This document shows positions 14,192 through 22,410 of a stretch of DNA of 29,117 bases, piece after piece. Location: the NCBI GenBank assembly GCA_030148365.1, contig JASBTO010000164.1:1-29117 (forward strand). The letters are read 5' to 3'. The position numbers and the translations under genes are program-made. Each line of letters opens with the position of its first letter. Position 1 is the first letter of the stretch. This stretch comes from Kangiellaceae bacterium (GTDB taxonomy: Bacteria > Pseudomonadota > Gammaproteobacteria > Enterobacterales > Kangiellaceae). A model generated the notes under the pieces. That model worked only from the letters and a program-made list of their open reading frames with translations, had not been told where the DNA came from and searched no databases.

Positions 14192-16606
14192 ATGACTCTC
14201 ATCTCCAGACTCGCTCGGCTCGGATGTATCCTGACTCTCACCCTGAGCCCCCTGGCCCTGCACGCTCACAGCAGCGCCCATCCCGAACGCTACGTATCCA
14301 CCGACGGCGTTGATACCGGCAACTGCGCAAAACCCGCGAACCCGTGCGCGACTATCAATTATGCGGTCAACCAGTCGACCAAGGGCGACAGGATCCTCGT
14401 CGCCAGCGGCGAATACCAGGCCCGGGAAATGGACATCTTCTTCCTGCTCTCCGACATGGTGGAGGTCCAGGGCGGCTACTCGACCGGGGATCTGTTCAAA
14501 AAGCGTGACACCGACAGGAATGTAACCGTCGTGACCGGCATTCCCGAGCGTTACCGGGAGCGTCTGGCGAGTCGTGGCTTCGAGCTCATCCGGGATGCCA
14601 AAGGCAGTGTCGCGCCGCTCGATAAAAACCGGTTTCTGGCCCGTTACGAGAAGATTACGACCGGCATTCAGGGTCCGGCTACCTGCAGTGACGGTATGGC
14701 CGGCGAATTTCCCTGCGCCAATGTCGATTTGCTCTCCCACATGCCCCTCAGCGAATTCAGCTCGGTCTACAGCAGTGCCAATGACATCTGGGGCTTTGTC
14801 GATCTGAATGACAATCGCGAGTACGCGCTGATTGGCCTGAAGGGCGGGGTCGCCGTCGTTGACGTGACCGATCCGGCCAATCCGTCCGAAGTGGGCCTGG
14901 TCAAGGGCGTCGGCAGCACCTGGCGGGACATCAAGGTCTACCAGTATCTGGATGGGGCGAGTGGCGACTACAAGGCCTATGCCTATGTCACCACCGAAGG
15001 CAGCAGCGGCGGTTTGCAAATCATCGATTTGACCAGCTTGCCGGACTCCGTCTCCCTCGCCAACACCATCACCGAGTTTTCCCGGGCTCACAATGTCTAT
15101 CTCGCCAATATCGACTATGCCACCGGTATGGCCCTCGACGGCATGGAGCCGTTTCTGTACATTGCCGGCGCCAACAAGGACGGCGGTTTGTTCCGGGTGT
15201 TCAATCTCACCGACCCGACCGCGCCGGAACTGGTGGCCACCAACCCTCTCGGCGGCTACATGCATGACGCCACCAGCCTGGTGATCACCGACAGCCGCAC
15301 GGCCCAGTGTCACAACAGCCACAATCCCTGCGAGCTGTTAATCAGCTTCAGTGGCGCCACCGTGAAAATCTGGGACATGACCGACAAGTCCAATCCGGTG
15401 CGCCTGTCGAGGACCAACTACACCAATGCCTCCTACAGCCACTCCGGCTGGTGGTCCGCGGACAAAAAGCGCATCTTTCTCCAGGACGAACTCGACGAGA
15501 AAAACCTGGGCCTCAATACCACCCTCAACGTGCTCGACATCAGCAGCCTGCTCGACCCGGTGCTGTCGGGGATCTATACCGGTTCGACCCAGGCCGTCGA
15601 CCACAACGGTTTCACCCGGGGTGATCGCTACTACATGTCCAACTACCGGCGCGGACTCGTGGTGCTCGACGTCTCGGATCCGGACAACCCCACGGAACTG
15701 GGATTTTTCGATACCTTCCCGATCCCGGAAGAGAACAGCGCCAACTTCAACGGCGCCTGGGGTGCCTACCCCTACCTGCCGAGCGGCAACATTCTGGTCA
15801 GCGACATTGATTACGGTCTTTATGTCCTCAAGGATCGGGGCACCGCCAGCAGCGTCGTCGCCGCCTTCAATTATTCCTGCGTGTTGCTTGACTGCAGCTT
15901 TGATGCCGGCGGCTCCACCGGCAGCGTTGCCGGCTTCAGCTGGGATTTCGGCGATGGCGACTCGGCCAGCGGCGTCAGCCCGAGCCACAGCTTTGCCAGC
16001 GGCGGCAGCTATCCCGTCGAGCTGACAGTTACCGGCGCCAGCGGCGCGACCGACTCGGTATCCAGAATCGTCACCGTGAGTCCGGATCCGGCTCCCATCA
16101 GCCTGACCGTCAAACTGGTCGAGAAAAACGGCAATACCCACATCGATTTGAACTGGGACGGGGTGACCGGGGACCGCGCAGAGATCTGGTCTAACGGCGA
16201 AATCATCAGAAATACGGCCAATGACGGCAGCTTCCGGATGTTCCGGGTCGACGATGGCAGCTATGCCATCAAGGTCTGTAATGAAGACAGCACCTCGGAG
16301 TGTTCCAATGAAATCAACGTCGAAGTCGGCGACGGCAGTCCTCCGCCACCACCGCCGCCCCCGGGCGACCTGACCCTCACCGCCGAGGTAGTGCGCAAGA
16401 ATGGCAACACCCACGTCTATCTGTACTGGGAAGGCGCCAATGGTGATCGCGTGGATATCTACCAGGACGGCACCAAAATCCGCAATACCGGCAACGACGG
16501 AAAGTTCCAGGTATTCCGGGTGACGCCCGCAACCTACCAGTACCAGGTCTGTGAAGAAAACAGCACAGCTGTCTGCTCAGACGAAATTACCGTCGACGCC
16601 AATTAG
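14192..16606 (+). CDS. Secreted choice-of-anchor-B / LVIVD-repeat protein with PKD and two FN3-like modules
   Basis: An 804-residue exported protein of unknown function. After a signal peptide (cleavage likely after PLALHA, leaving HSSAH at the N-terminus) comes a pectate-lyase-like opening (GDRILVASGEY). A beta-propeller-like body to about residue 550 holds LVIVD-type repeats (VAVVDVTDPANPSEVGLV; RRGLVVLDVSDPDNPTELGF). A PKD domain (about 555-632, FSWDFGDGDSASGVSPSHSF) follows, then two copies of a 75-residue FN3-like module split by a proline-rich linker. It ends without any membrane helix or sorting tail. The body matches the choice-of-anchor-B family as I recall it (TIGR04312). It is a close paralogue of the gene at 17877. 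The start ATG lies about 26 bases after a predicted transcription start. Confidence 0.85.
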   Translation: MTLISRLARLGCILTLTLSPLALHAHSSAHPERYVSTDGVDTGNCAKPANPCATINYAVNQSTKGDRILVASGEYQAREMDIFFLLSDMVEVQGGYSTGDLFKKRDTDRNVTVVTGIPERYRERLASRGFELIRDAKGSVAPLDKNRFLARYEKITTGIQGPATCSDGMAGEFPCANVDLLSHMPLSEFSSVYSSANDIWGFVDLNDNREYALIGLKGGVAVVDVTDPANPSEVGLVKGVGSTWRDIKVYQYLDGASGDYKAYAYVTTEGSSGGLQIIDLTSLPDSVSLANTITEFSRAHNVYLANIDYATGMALDGMEPFLYIAGANKDGGLFRVFNLTDPTAPELVATNPLGGYMHDATSLVITDSRTAQCHNSHNPCELLISFSGATVKIWDMTDKSNPVRLSRTNYTNASYSHSGWWSADKKRIFLQDELDEKNLGLNTTLNVLDISSLLDPVLSGIYTGSTQAVDHNGFTRGDRYYMSNYRRGLVVLDVSDPDNPTELGFFDTFPIPEENSANFNGAWGAYPYLPSGNILVSDIDYGLYVLKDRGTASSVVAAFNYSCVLLDCSFDAGGSTGSVAGFSWDFGDGDSASGVSPSHSFASGGSYPVELTVTGASGATDSVSRIVTVSPDPAPISLTVKLVEKNGNTHIDLNWDGVTGDRAEIWSNGEIIRNTANDGSFRMFRVDDGSYAIKVCNEDSTSECSNEINVEVGDGSPPPPPPPPGDLTLTAEVVRKNGNTHVYLYWEGANGDRVDIYQDGTKIRNTGNDGKFQVFRVTPATYQYQVCEENSTAVCSDEITVDAN
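16103..16603 (+). repeat. Tandem duplicated FN3-like module within the coding region
   Basis: Two copies, 16103-16327 (residues 638-712) and 16370-16603 (727-804), share KNGNTH, GDR, IRNT-NDG-F, FRV, a C-x7-C pair (CNEDSTSEC and CEENSTAVC) and EI-V. The linker between them encodes eight consecutive prolines. The two cysteines in each copy probably form a disulphide. The copies have diverged clearly, so the duplication is not recent. Confidence 0.8.
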
Positions 16607-16680
16607 GACCGGGCAACATGACTGGGCTCCGAGCCCGGGTCCTGCCTGCCTGTTGCGGGAATGCCACAGGGCCGGAGTTA

Positions 16681-17715
16681 CTACTCGACCGACTGCTTGT
16701 CTTTGGCGCCGGATCCGCAATCCAGTACCAGACCCACGGCTTTGATGACGATATCCGGGTCGGCCATCATCACCAGGTGCTCGTCACTCTCCAGTGGCAA
16801 ATAGTGTCCGCAGTCTGCCTTGGCGACGAGCGCCTGATACCAGGCCGTGGACGTCTCCCGCCATTCCGATAACTCCGGCTTGTCCGGCTCGGCGGCGATT
16901 GCCTTGCTTTCAAAATCCGAGTCTATGATGACCAACGGAATGTCTGTCGGCAGGGGCCGCTTCATGGCGATATCCAGATCCTCGTTATAGGCCGCCACTT
17001 CCGCAAACCGTTCGGCAATATGCTGCGGTTCCAGACGAAGCGCGAATATCCGTTCCAGATAGGACCAGTCGACCCGATGCTCATAGCGTTCGGGGACCAT
17101 GGCCCGTATTTCGGCGTGTTCTTTTTCGTTGATCTGTTGTGCGCGCTCGGCATACTTGCCCGCCAGCACGTATTCCCTGACGGCTTCCCGATCCCGAAAC
17201 GGGCCGGTGAACTCCTTGTAAAAGGCCACGGTTTCCGGGACCAGGGTATCCGGGTCAATCAACACCAGGCCGCGCAAGCCGGGCACTGACGTTTCCGTTG
17301 CCAGAAAGCTGTTGACCGTCAGGTTCGATGACGCAAAGGCGACCAGCACATAATCCGTTACCGCCAACCGCTCCAGAATGAGACCAAGAGATTCACCAAA
17401 AGCGCTGTAGCCCGGCTCGGGCACCGACCCGGACCAGGTTGCCCCTGGCCGATCGAGCGTTATCGTCCTGTAATTGTCGGCCAGAATCGGTCCCAGAAGA
17501 CTGAACCAGGCACTGTCGCTGTGCCAGTGATCCGTCGGCCCCGACAGCAGGATCAGGGCCGGACCTTGCTTGATGTCACCCCATTCCCGGCTGTAGACCT
17601 CGCGGCCGTCCAGATCAATGAGTTGACTGCCTTCCGGAAGCCTGTCTTCCAGGCCATGGGTGTTGAGAGGCAGGCAAAGCAGCAGGCCCACGCACAATAT
17701 GCTCAGTTTCGTCAT
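16681..17715 (-). CDS. Exported alpha/beta-hydrolase-fold protein with a degenerate nucleophile elbow
   Basis: A 344-residue protein with a signal peptide (LSILCVGLLLCLPLNTHG). The alpha/beta-hydrolase fold is indicated by ALILLSGPTDHW (oxyanion region, about 53-64), TITLDRPGATWSG, PGLRGLVLIDPDTL, PLVIIDSDFESK and a C-terminal histidine in CGHYLPLESDEHLV. Where family members carry G-x-S-x-G, this protein has VLVAFASSN (123-131), which puts Ala128 at the nucleophile position unless Ser129 takes over through a shifted elbow. It may be a poor hydrolase or a non-catalytic binding protein. It is inverted between the two choice-of-anchor-B paralogues. GAGGGA precedes the ATG, and an extended -10 lies 60 bases upstream. 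I do not know its substrate. Confidence 0.8.
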   Translation of the reverse strand: MTKLSILCVGLLLCLPLNTHGLEDRLPEGSQLIDLDGREVYSREWGDIKQGPALILLSGPTDHWHSDSAWFSLLGPILADNYRTITLDRPGATWSGSVPEPGYSAFGESLGLILERLAVTDYVLVAFASSNLTVNSFLATETSVPGLRGLVLIDPDTLVPETVAFYKEFTGPFRDREAVREYVLAGKYAERAQQINEKEHAEIRAMVPERYEHRVDWSYLERIFALRLEPQHIAERFAEVAAYNEDLDIAMKRPLPTDIPLVIIDSDFESKAIAAEPDKPELSEWRETSTAWYQALVAKADCGHYLPLESDEHLVMMADPDIVIKAVGLVLDCGSGAKDKQSVE

Positions 17716-17776
17716 TATCCGGTTCCCTCACGATCGCGGGCCACCGGCTATCGGCCCGCCTGACTGATGTCGTCCG

Positions 17777-17785
17777 AATATAGCA
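17777..17785 (-). promoter_or_regulatory. Extended -10 promoter for the alpha/beta-hydrolase gene
   Basis: The minus strand reads TGC followed by TATATT (17785 to 17777). The start would be near 17770, about 55 bases before the ATG. No clear -35 is present. Confidence 0.45.
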
Positions 17786-17818
17786 AACGGGGATTATTAC
17801 GACCTGTGAATTAATACC

Positions 17819-17847
17819 TTGGGCGCGGGACACCCGAACCTTACACT
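17819..17847 (+). promoter_or_regulatory. Sigma-70 promoter for the second choice-of-anchor-B gene
   Basis: TTGGGC (17819-17824), a 17-base spacer and TACACT (17842-17847). The predicted start near 17854 leaves a leader of about 23 bases. The -10, the spacing and the TACACTGA context repeat those before the first paralogue, so the promoter was probably duplicated together with the gene. Confidence 0.55.
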
Positions 17848-17876
17848 GATCGGGAAGCCGTCCCTGGAAGCTGCTC

Positions 17877-20033
17877 ATGAATAAAACACTGTCCGGATTT
17901 TGCGCCCTGGCTTTTATCCTGGCACCCACGAGTCTGCTGGCTCACAGCGGTGCCCACCCGGTCCGGTATGTGTCAGAAAGCGGGCTCGACAAAGGCGACT
18001 GCGCGAAGCCGGCGCAGCCATGCGCAACCATTGCCTACGCCGTCGAACAGTCGTCCAAGGGTGATCGGATACTGGTCGCCCAAGGTCAATACCCGGCACG
18101 GGGTATGGATATATTTTTTCTGCTCTCTGACATGGTCGAAGTCAGTGGCGGCTACCGCGAGGACGACCAATTCCGGCATCAGGATGCCGACGCCAACCCG
18201 ACCATCATCCGGGGCTTGCCGGCCCGTTACCGGGCACGCCTCGCCGAACGCGGCTTCCAGTTAATCCAGGATGCCAAGGGCGACGAAAATGCCGTCAACC
18301 TGGCGCACCACAAATTTCTCGACCGCTACGAAGCCATCACGTCGGGCAAGCAGGGACCGGCGCCCTGCAGTGGCGGTATGGCCGGCGAGTTTCCCTGCAG
18401 CAACATTGACCTGCTCTCCCACATGCCCCTTGCCGAGTTCAGCATCAGCGCCTCCAGCGCCAGCGATATCTGGGGATTCGTCGACCTGAACGACAACCGC
18501 GAATATGCCGTCATCGCGCTGCGCACCGGGACTGCGGTCGTCGATGTGACCGATCCTGGTAATCCGGTCGAAGTCGGCGCGGTTGCCGGAGTCGGCAGTA
18601 CCTGGCGGGACGTCAAGGTTTACCAGTTCCAGGATGGGACCAGCGGCGAATACCGGGCCTACGCCTATGTGACGACCGAAGGCAGCGGCGGGCAATTGCA
18701 GGTCCTGGATCTGACCGAACTGCCGGCATCGGTTTCCCTCGTCAACACCATCAGCGAGTTTTCCCGGGCCCACAATATCTACCTTGCCAACATTGATTAT
18801 GGCACCGGCCTTGCCCTCGATGGCCGGGAGCCGTTTCTGTATGTTGCCGGCGCCAACAAGGACGGTGGCGCATTCCGGGTTTTCGATCTCGCCGATCCCG
18901 TCAACCCCGAACTGGTCGCCACGGCGCCCCTCGGCAGCGAGTATATTCATGACGCCACGAGTCTGGTCATTGATGACAGTCGTACCGCCCAGTGCCACCC
19001 CGGCCATGACCCCTGCGAATTGCTCGTGGACTTCAACGAGTCCAGCGTCGATATCTGGGATATGACCGACAAGAGCGCTCCTGTCAGCCTGTCGTCGACG
19101 CCCTATGCCGATGCCGCCTATACCCACTCCGGCTGGTGGTCCGCCGACAAGCGATTCCTGTTTGTCCAGGATGAGCTGGACGAAAAAAACCGGGGTCTCA
19201 ATACCACCCTGTACGTCCTGGATATCGGCAATCTCGCGGCTCCGGTACTGGCCGGCCAATACACCGGACCGACCCAGGCCGTCGATCACAATGGCTTTGC
19301 CCGCGGCGATCGTTATTACATGTCCAATTACCGGCGCGGTCTTGTAGTCCTGGATATCTCCGATCCGTCCAAACCGGCAGAAGTCGGTTATTTCGATACC
19401 TTTCCCATCCCGGAGCCGAACACCGCGACCTTCAATGGCGCCTGGGGCACCTACCCGTTTCTGCCGAGCGGCAACATCCTGGTCAGCGATATCGAATACG
19501 GGCTCTTTGTTCTCAGGGACAAAAGTGTCGACACCGCCGTGGCGGGAGATCTGCAATTCGCGAAATCCACGGAGTCCGTTGCCGAGAGTGTCGGCAATGT
19601 CGAGCTCGCCGTGCAGCGGATAACCGGCAGCAGCGGTGAAGTAAGGGTCGATTATACGACCGTCAACGGCACCGCCCAGGCCGGCAGCGATTTTGCCGGC
19701 GCCAGTGGCTCCCTGACCTGGGCGGCGGGTGACAGTACCCAGAAAACAATTTCCGTGACCATCCTTGATGACGGCACGCCGGAAGACGCGGAAACCTTCA
19801 CACTGACGCTCAGCAATCCGGTCGGCGGCGCCAAGCTGGGGGCCAATAAGGAAGTGACCGTCACCATCGCGGCCAGTGATCAGGCGACCGCGCCGACTTC
19901 CGGAGGCGGCGGAGACGGCGGAGGCGGCGGAGGCGGCGGAGGCGGCGGTGGAGCCCTGGGTGCCTGGCTGACCCTGCTGCTCCTGACTGTGACGGGGCTC
20001 CGGGGACAGCAACCCGATCGCCGGTTATACTAG
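17877..20033 (+). CDS. Choice-of-anchor-B / LVIVD-repeat protein with Calx-beta domain and GlyGly-CTERM tail
   Basis: A 718-residue surface or secreted protein, paralogous to the gene at 14192 over its first ~550 residues. A signal peptide ending SLLA leaves HSGAHPVRYVS at the mature N-terminus. The body has the same cysteines and repeats (TAVVDVTDPGNPVEVGAV; RRGLVVLDISDPSKPAEVGY). A Calx-beta domain follows (about 558-668, DYTTVNGTAQAGSDFAG and VTILDDGTPEDAETFTLTLS). It ends with a poly-glycine run, a short hydrophobic helix (ALGAWLTLLLLTVTGL) and a basic tail. That is the GlyGly-CTERM layout processed by rhombosortase and linked to type II secretion in Vibrio and Shewanella. No rhombosortase gene is in the window. 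The molecular role of the body is unknown. Confidence 0.85.
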   Translation: MNKTLSGFCALAFILAPTSLLAHSGAHPVRYVSESGLDKGDCAKPAQPCATIAYAVEQSSKGDRILVAQGQYPARGMDIFFLLSDMVEVSGGYREDDQFRHQDADANPTIIRGLPARYRARLAERGFQLIQDAKGDENAVNLAHHKFLDRYEAITSGKQGPAPCSGGMAGEFPCSNIDLLSHMPLAEFSISASSASDIWGFVDLNDNREYAVIALRTGTAVVDVTDPGNPVEVGAVAGVGSTWRDVKVYQFQDGTSGEYRAYAYVTTEGSGGQLQVLDLTELPASVSLVNTISEFSRAHNIYLANIDYGTGLALDGREPFLYVAGANKDGGAFRVFDLADPVNPELVATAPLGSEYIHDATSLVIDDSRTAQCHPGHDPCELLVDFNESSVDIWDMTDKSAPVSLSSTPYADAAYTHSGWWSADKRFLFVQDELDEKNRGLNTTLYVLDIGNLAAPVLAGQYTGPTQAVDHNGFARGDRYYMSNYRRGLVVLDISDPSKPAEVGYFDTFPIPEPNTATFNGAWGTYPFLPSGNILVSDIEYGLFVLRDKSVDTAVAGDLQFAKSTESVAESVGNVELAVQRITGSSGEVRVDYTTVNGTAQAGSDFAGASGSLTWAAGDSTQKTISVTILDDGTPEDAETFTLTLSNPVGGAKLGANKEVTVTIAASDQATAPTSGGGGDGGGGGGGGGGGGALGAWLTLLLLTVTGLRGQQPDRRLY
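19902..19951 (+). repeat. Glycine-coding 9-bp tandem repeat
   Basis: About five imperfect copies of GGAGGCGGC encode the poly-glycine part of the GlyGly-CTERM tail. Because the unit is a multiple of three, gain or loss of copies would change linker length without a frameshift. Confidence 0.8.
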
Positions 20034-20066
20034 CGACATCCTTCATCTGGCCCCGGACATTATTGC

Positions 20067-20936
20067 GTGATACCCGCCCTCGGCCGACGCCTGCTTTATT
20101 CCCTGTTGCTGGTGGCTGCCAGCGCCCTCTCCCTGACCGGTAATCTCGATCAGGCCAGCGAATCCTACACGGATGCCGCACTCAAGCGTGCGCTCTTCGC
20201 GTTTGCTATCGCCCGGGGGCTCAATGGCGTGATTTCCGTTGCCCAGGGTACCGAAATTGCCCTCCAGCCGGCAGGTCTCGGCGTCACGCTGACCCCCGGC
20301 GAAATTCTCGATCCGGTCAATGATCTGGTCGAGCGCTTTTCCTGGGTGATGCTGGCCAGCAGCGCCTCCCTCGGCATGCAGAAACTGCTCCTGCAGATGA
20401 GCGTCTGGCACGGGTTCGCCTGGGCAACGGCAACGATGGCCCTGCTCGCCCTGCTCGCCCTGTGGTGGCCACGGCGGAAATCCCGGGATCTGCAGATCAG
20501 CCTCATGAATGTTGCTCTGGTGCTGGTGTTTCTGCGCTTCGCGGTGCCTTTGTCCGCACTGACCAGCGAGTGGGTCTACCAGACATTTCTGGAGCCCGAA
20601 TACGAGGAGGCGACGGCCGCACTGGAAAATACCAGCCAGCGGATCGGCGAGATCAATCAACAGGTCCAGGAAGAATTGCCGGCCGCCGACGAGGACTCCC
20701 TGCTCGACAAGGCAAAGCGCTTTTATGACTCGACGACCAATGCCCTGAGCTTCGACTCCCGGATCGAGGCCTACAAGTCGGCGGCTGAAAATGCGAGTGA
20801 ACAGGCTATCCGGCTGATCACCGTGTTCATCTTCCAGACGGTGGTTCTGCCCCTCGGCTTCCTGTTCGCCCTTTACAGCTTTGGCAAAAACCTGCTCAGG
20901 CGCCGGTGGCAAACAAAAGTGCCGGCCACCCGATAA
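20067..20936 (+). CDS. Conserved-looking inner-membrane protein of unknown function
   Basis: I do not recognise a named family. The 289-residue protein has a signal-like first helix (LLYSLLLVAASALSLTG). It continues with an amphipathic segment with FAIARGLNGVISVAQGTEI, and helices around 90-110 (WVMLASSASLGMQKLLLQMS), 115-132 and 148-165 (MNVALVLVFLRFAVPLSALT). A soluble, partly coiled acidic region spans about 175-245, and a final helix (LITVFIFQTVVLPLGFLFAL) precedes a basic tail. The start is GTG at 20067; no ATG lies near the hydrophobic N-terminus and no strong ribosome site is visible. It begins 33 bp after the GlyGly-CTERM gene and ends 58 bp before nfeD, so it could be read with either. 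It has no rhomboid motif and is not a rhombosortase. Confidence 0.7.
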   Translation: MIPALGRRLLYSLLLVAASALSLTGNLDQASESYTDAALKRALFAFAIARGLNGVISVAQGTEIALQPAGLGVTLTPGEILDPVNDLVERFSWVMLASSASLGMQKLLLQMSVWHGFAWATATMALLALLALWWPRRKSRDLQISLMNVALVLVFLRFAVPLSALTSEWVYQTFLEPEYEEATAALENTSQRIGEINQQVQEELPAADEDSLLDKAKRFYDSTTNALSFDSRIEAYKSAAENASEQAIRLITVFIFQTVVLPLGFLFALYSFGKNLLRRRWQTKVPATR

Positions 20937-20994
20937 TTCTTCTCCTTGCCCGCAGAACAAGCATCGGAGCAGAAAATCTTTTAAACTCAAAGCA

Positions 20995-22407
20995 ATGGTA
21001 GCAACCGACAAGCCAATGGAAATGGTCAGAGCAGCCTACAGTCACGCCGGTTTGATACTGGCCGGCCTGTTCCTGCTGGCGCTTCCGGTCATCTCGCAGG
21101 AAGCCGCCCGCCCGCCCGCCAATGCCGTTCAGATTGCACTGGACGGCGCCGTAACCCCCGCCAGCGCCCACTATATCGTCGAAAATATCGAGCAGGCAGC
21201 CACTGAACAGGCCGCACTGGTGCTGCTGACCATGGATACGCCTGGCGGCCTCGACTCGTCCATGCGTACCATCAACCGCGCGATCCTGGACTCTCCGGTA
21301 CCGGTGGTCACCTTTGTCTGGCCCAAAGGCTCACGAGCGGCCAGCGCCGGCACCTACATTCTTTACGCCAGCCACATCGCGGCCATGTCTCCGGCCACCA
21401 ATCTGGGCGCGGCAACGCCGGTCCAGATCGGCGGGCCGTCGCCAGCACCGGAACCGGCCGACGAGGAGGCTCCCGAAGGCGAAGACACTGAGGAGCAACA
21501 GAAGTCCGCAGCCAGTGGTGGTAAAACCGCCATGGAGAAAAAGGTGATCAATGATGCGTCTGCCTACCTGCGAGGCCTCGCTGAACTGCGGGGTCGCAAT
21601 GCCGAATGGGCAGAGCAGGCAGTCCGGGAGGGCGTCAGCCTGACGGCGGAAGAAGCCCTCGAGATCGGCGTCATTGATCTCATCGCCGAGAATCCCGAGG
21701 CCCTGCTGCAACAACTCGACGGCCGTGAAATAGCCATGGATGCCGGCACCCTGACCCTGTCGACCAAAGATCTGGCCATCGAAGTACGTGAGCCTGACTG
21801 GAAAATCCGCTTGCTCAGTATCATTACCGATCCCAACGTCGCCTATATTCTGATGCTTCTCGGCATCTACGGCTTAATCTTCGAAGGTTACAATCCCGGC
21901 GCTTTCGTGCCCGGGATCGCCGGCGCCATTTGCTTGCTGCTGGCGCTTTATGCCTTTCAGGTGCTGCCCATCAACTTTACCGGCATCGCGCTACTGGTGC
22001 TGGGGATCGGTCTGATGGTGGCGGAAGCCTTCGCGCCCAGCTTTGGCGCCCTCGGGATTGGCGGGCTGATCGCCTTCGTGATCGGCTCCTTCATGCTTTT
22101 CGACAAGGCGGAGACGGGACTGTCGGTGGCCTGGCCACTGATCCTCGGGGTCGCCATTGCCAGCGCGATATTACTGACCACCGTGCTCGGCTTCGCCCTG
22201 CGTGCGCGCCGTAAACCTGTGGTCAGCGGCCGCGCGGAAATGAAACATCTGATCGGCGAAGTGATTTCGGATTTCGATCACGAAGGACCGGTCCGGATCC
22301 GCGGCGAAGTCTGGCAAGCTCGCAGTCTGGTGCCGCTCCAGGCGGGCCAAAGAGTAAGAGTCGTCGCCATTGATGGCCTGGTTTTACAAGTCACACCGGA
22401 GGTATAA
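20995..22407 (+). CDS. nfeD: NfeD family membrane-bound serine protease (ClpP class)
   Basis: Long-form NfeD of 470 residues: an N-terminal signal/anchor, a ClpP-fold protease domain facing the periplasm, a four-helix membrane region and a C-terminal OB-fold domain. The nucleophile motif is GSRAASAGTYI with Ser117. The partner lysine is expected at KKVIND (Lys182 or Lys183) just before AYLRGLAELRGRNAEWAEQA. An acidic insert (EPADEEAPEGEDTEEQQ) separates them. The membrane region begins near residue 275 (IITDPNVAYILMLLGIYGLI). The OB domain has LIGEVISDFDHEGPVRIRGE and WQARS. The ATG at 20995 was chosen because the frame further upstream runs into the preceding gene; its ribosome site is weak. 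The slipin gene follows 3 bp later, the usual NfeD-SPFH partnership. Confidence 0.93.
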   Translation: MVATDKPMEMVRAAYSHAGLILAGLFLLALPVISQEAARPPANAVQIALDGAVTPASAHYIVENIEQAATEQAALVLLTMDTPGGLDSSMRTINRAILDSPVPVVTFVWPKGSRAASAGTYILYASHIAAMSPATNLGAATPVQIGGPSPAPEPADEEAPEGEDTEEQQKSAASGGKTAMEKKVINDASAYLRGLAELRGRNAEWAEQAVREGVSLTAEEALEIGVIDLIAENPEALLQQLDGREIAMDAGTLTLSTKDLAIEVREPDWKIRLLSIITDPNVAYILMLLGIYGLIFEGYNPGAFVPGIAGAICLLLALYAFQVLPINFTGIALLVLGIGLMVAEAFAPSFGALGIGGLIAFVIGSFMLFDKAETGLSVAWPLILGVAIASAILLTTVLGFALRARRKPVVSGRAEMKHLIGEVISDFDHEGPVRIRGEVWQARSLVPLQAGQRVRVVAIDGLVLQVTPEV

Positions 22408-22410
22408 CAC

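Noticed and set aside
16620..16660. Terminator between the first paralogue and the hydrolase gene
   Set aside because: GGGCT, CCG, AGCCC can form a short hairpin, but no T-run follows on either strand.
19902..19951. CRISPR-like short repeats
   Set aside because: The 9-bp units are contiguous, coding, and translate to polyglycine; there are no spacers.
18261..20012. 583-codon minus-strand open frame
   Set aside because: It is antisense to the second choice-of-anchor-B gene and is isoleucine/glycine/aspartate-rich low-complexity sequence typical of a shadow; a similar frame appears opposite the first paralogue.
20067..20936. Membrane protein as the rhombosortase for the GlyGly-CTERM neighbour
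   Set aside because: There is no rhomboid GxSx motif with a later catalytic histidine in a membrane helix.
20881..20994. Longer NfeD from an upstream TTG
   Set aside because: It would overlap the previous gene by 56 bases and add a charged, cysteine-containing stretch before the signal segment.
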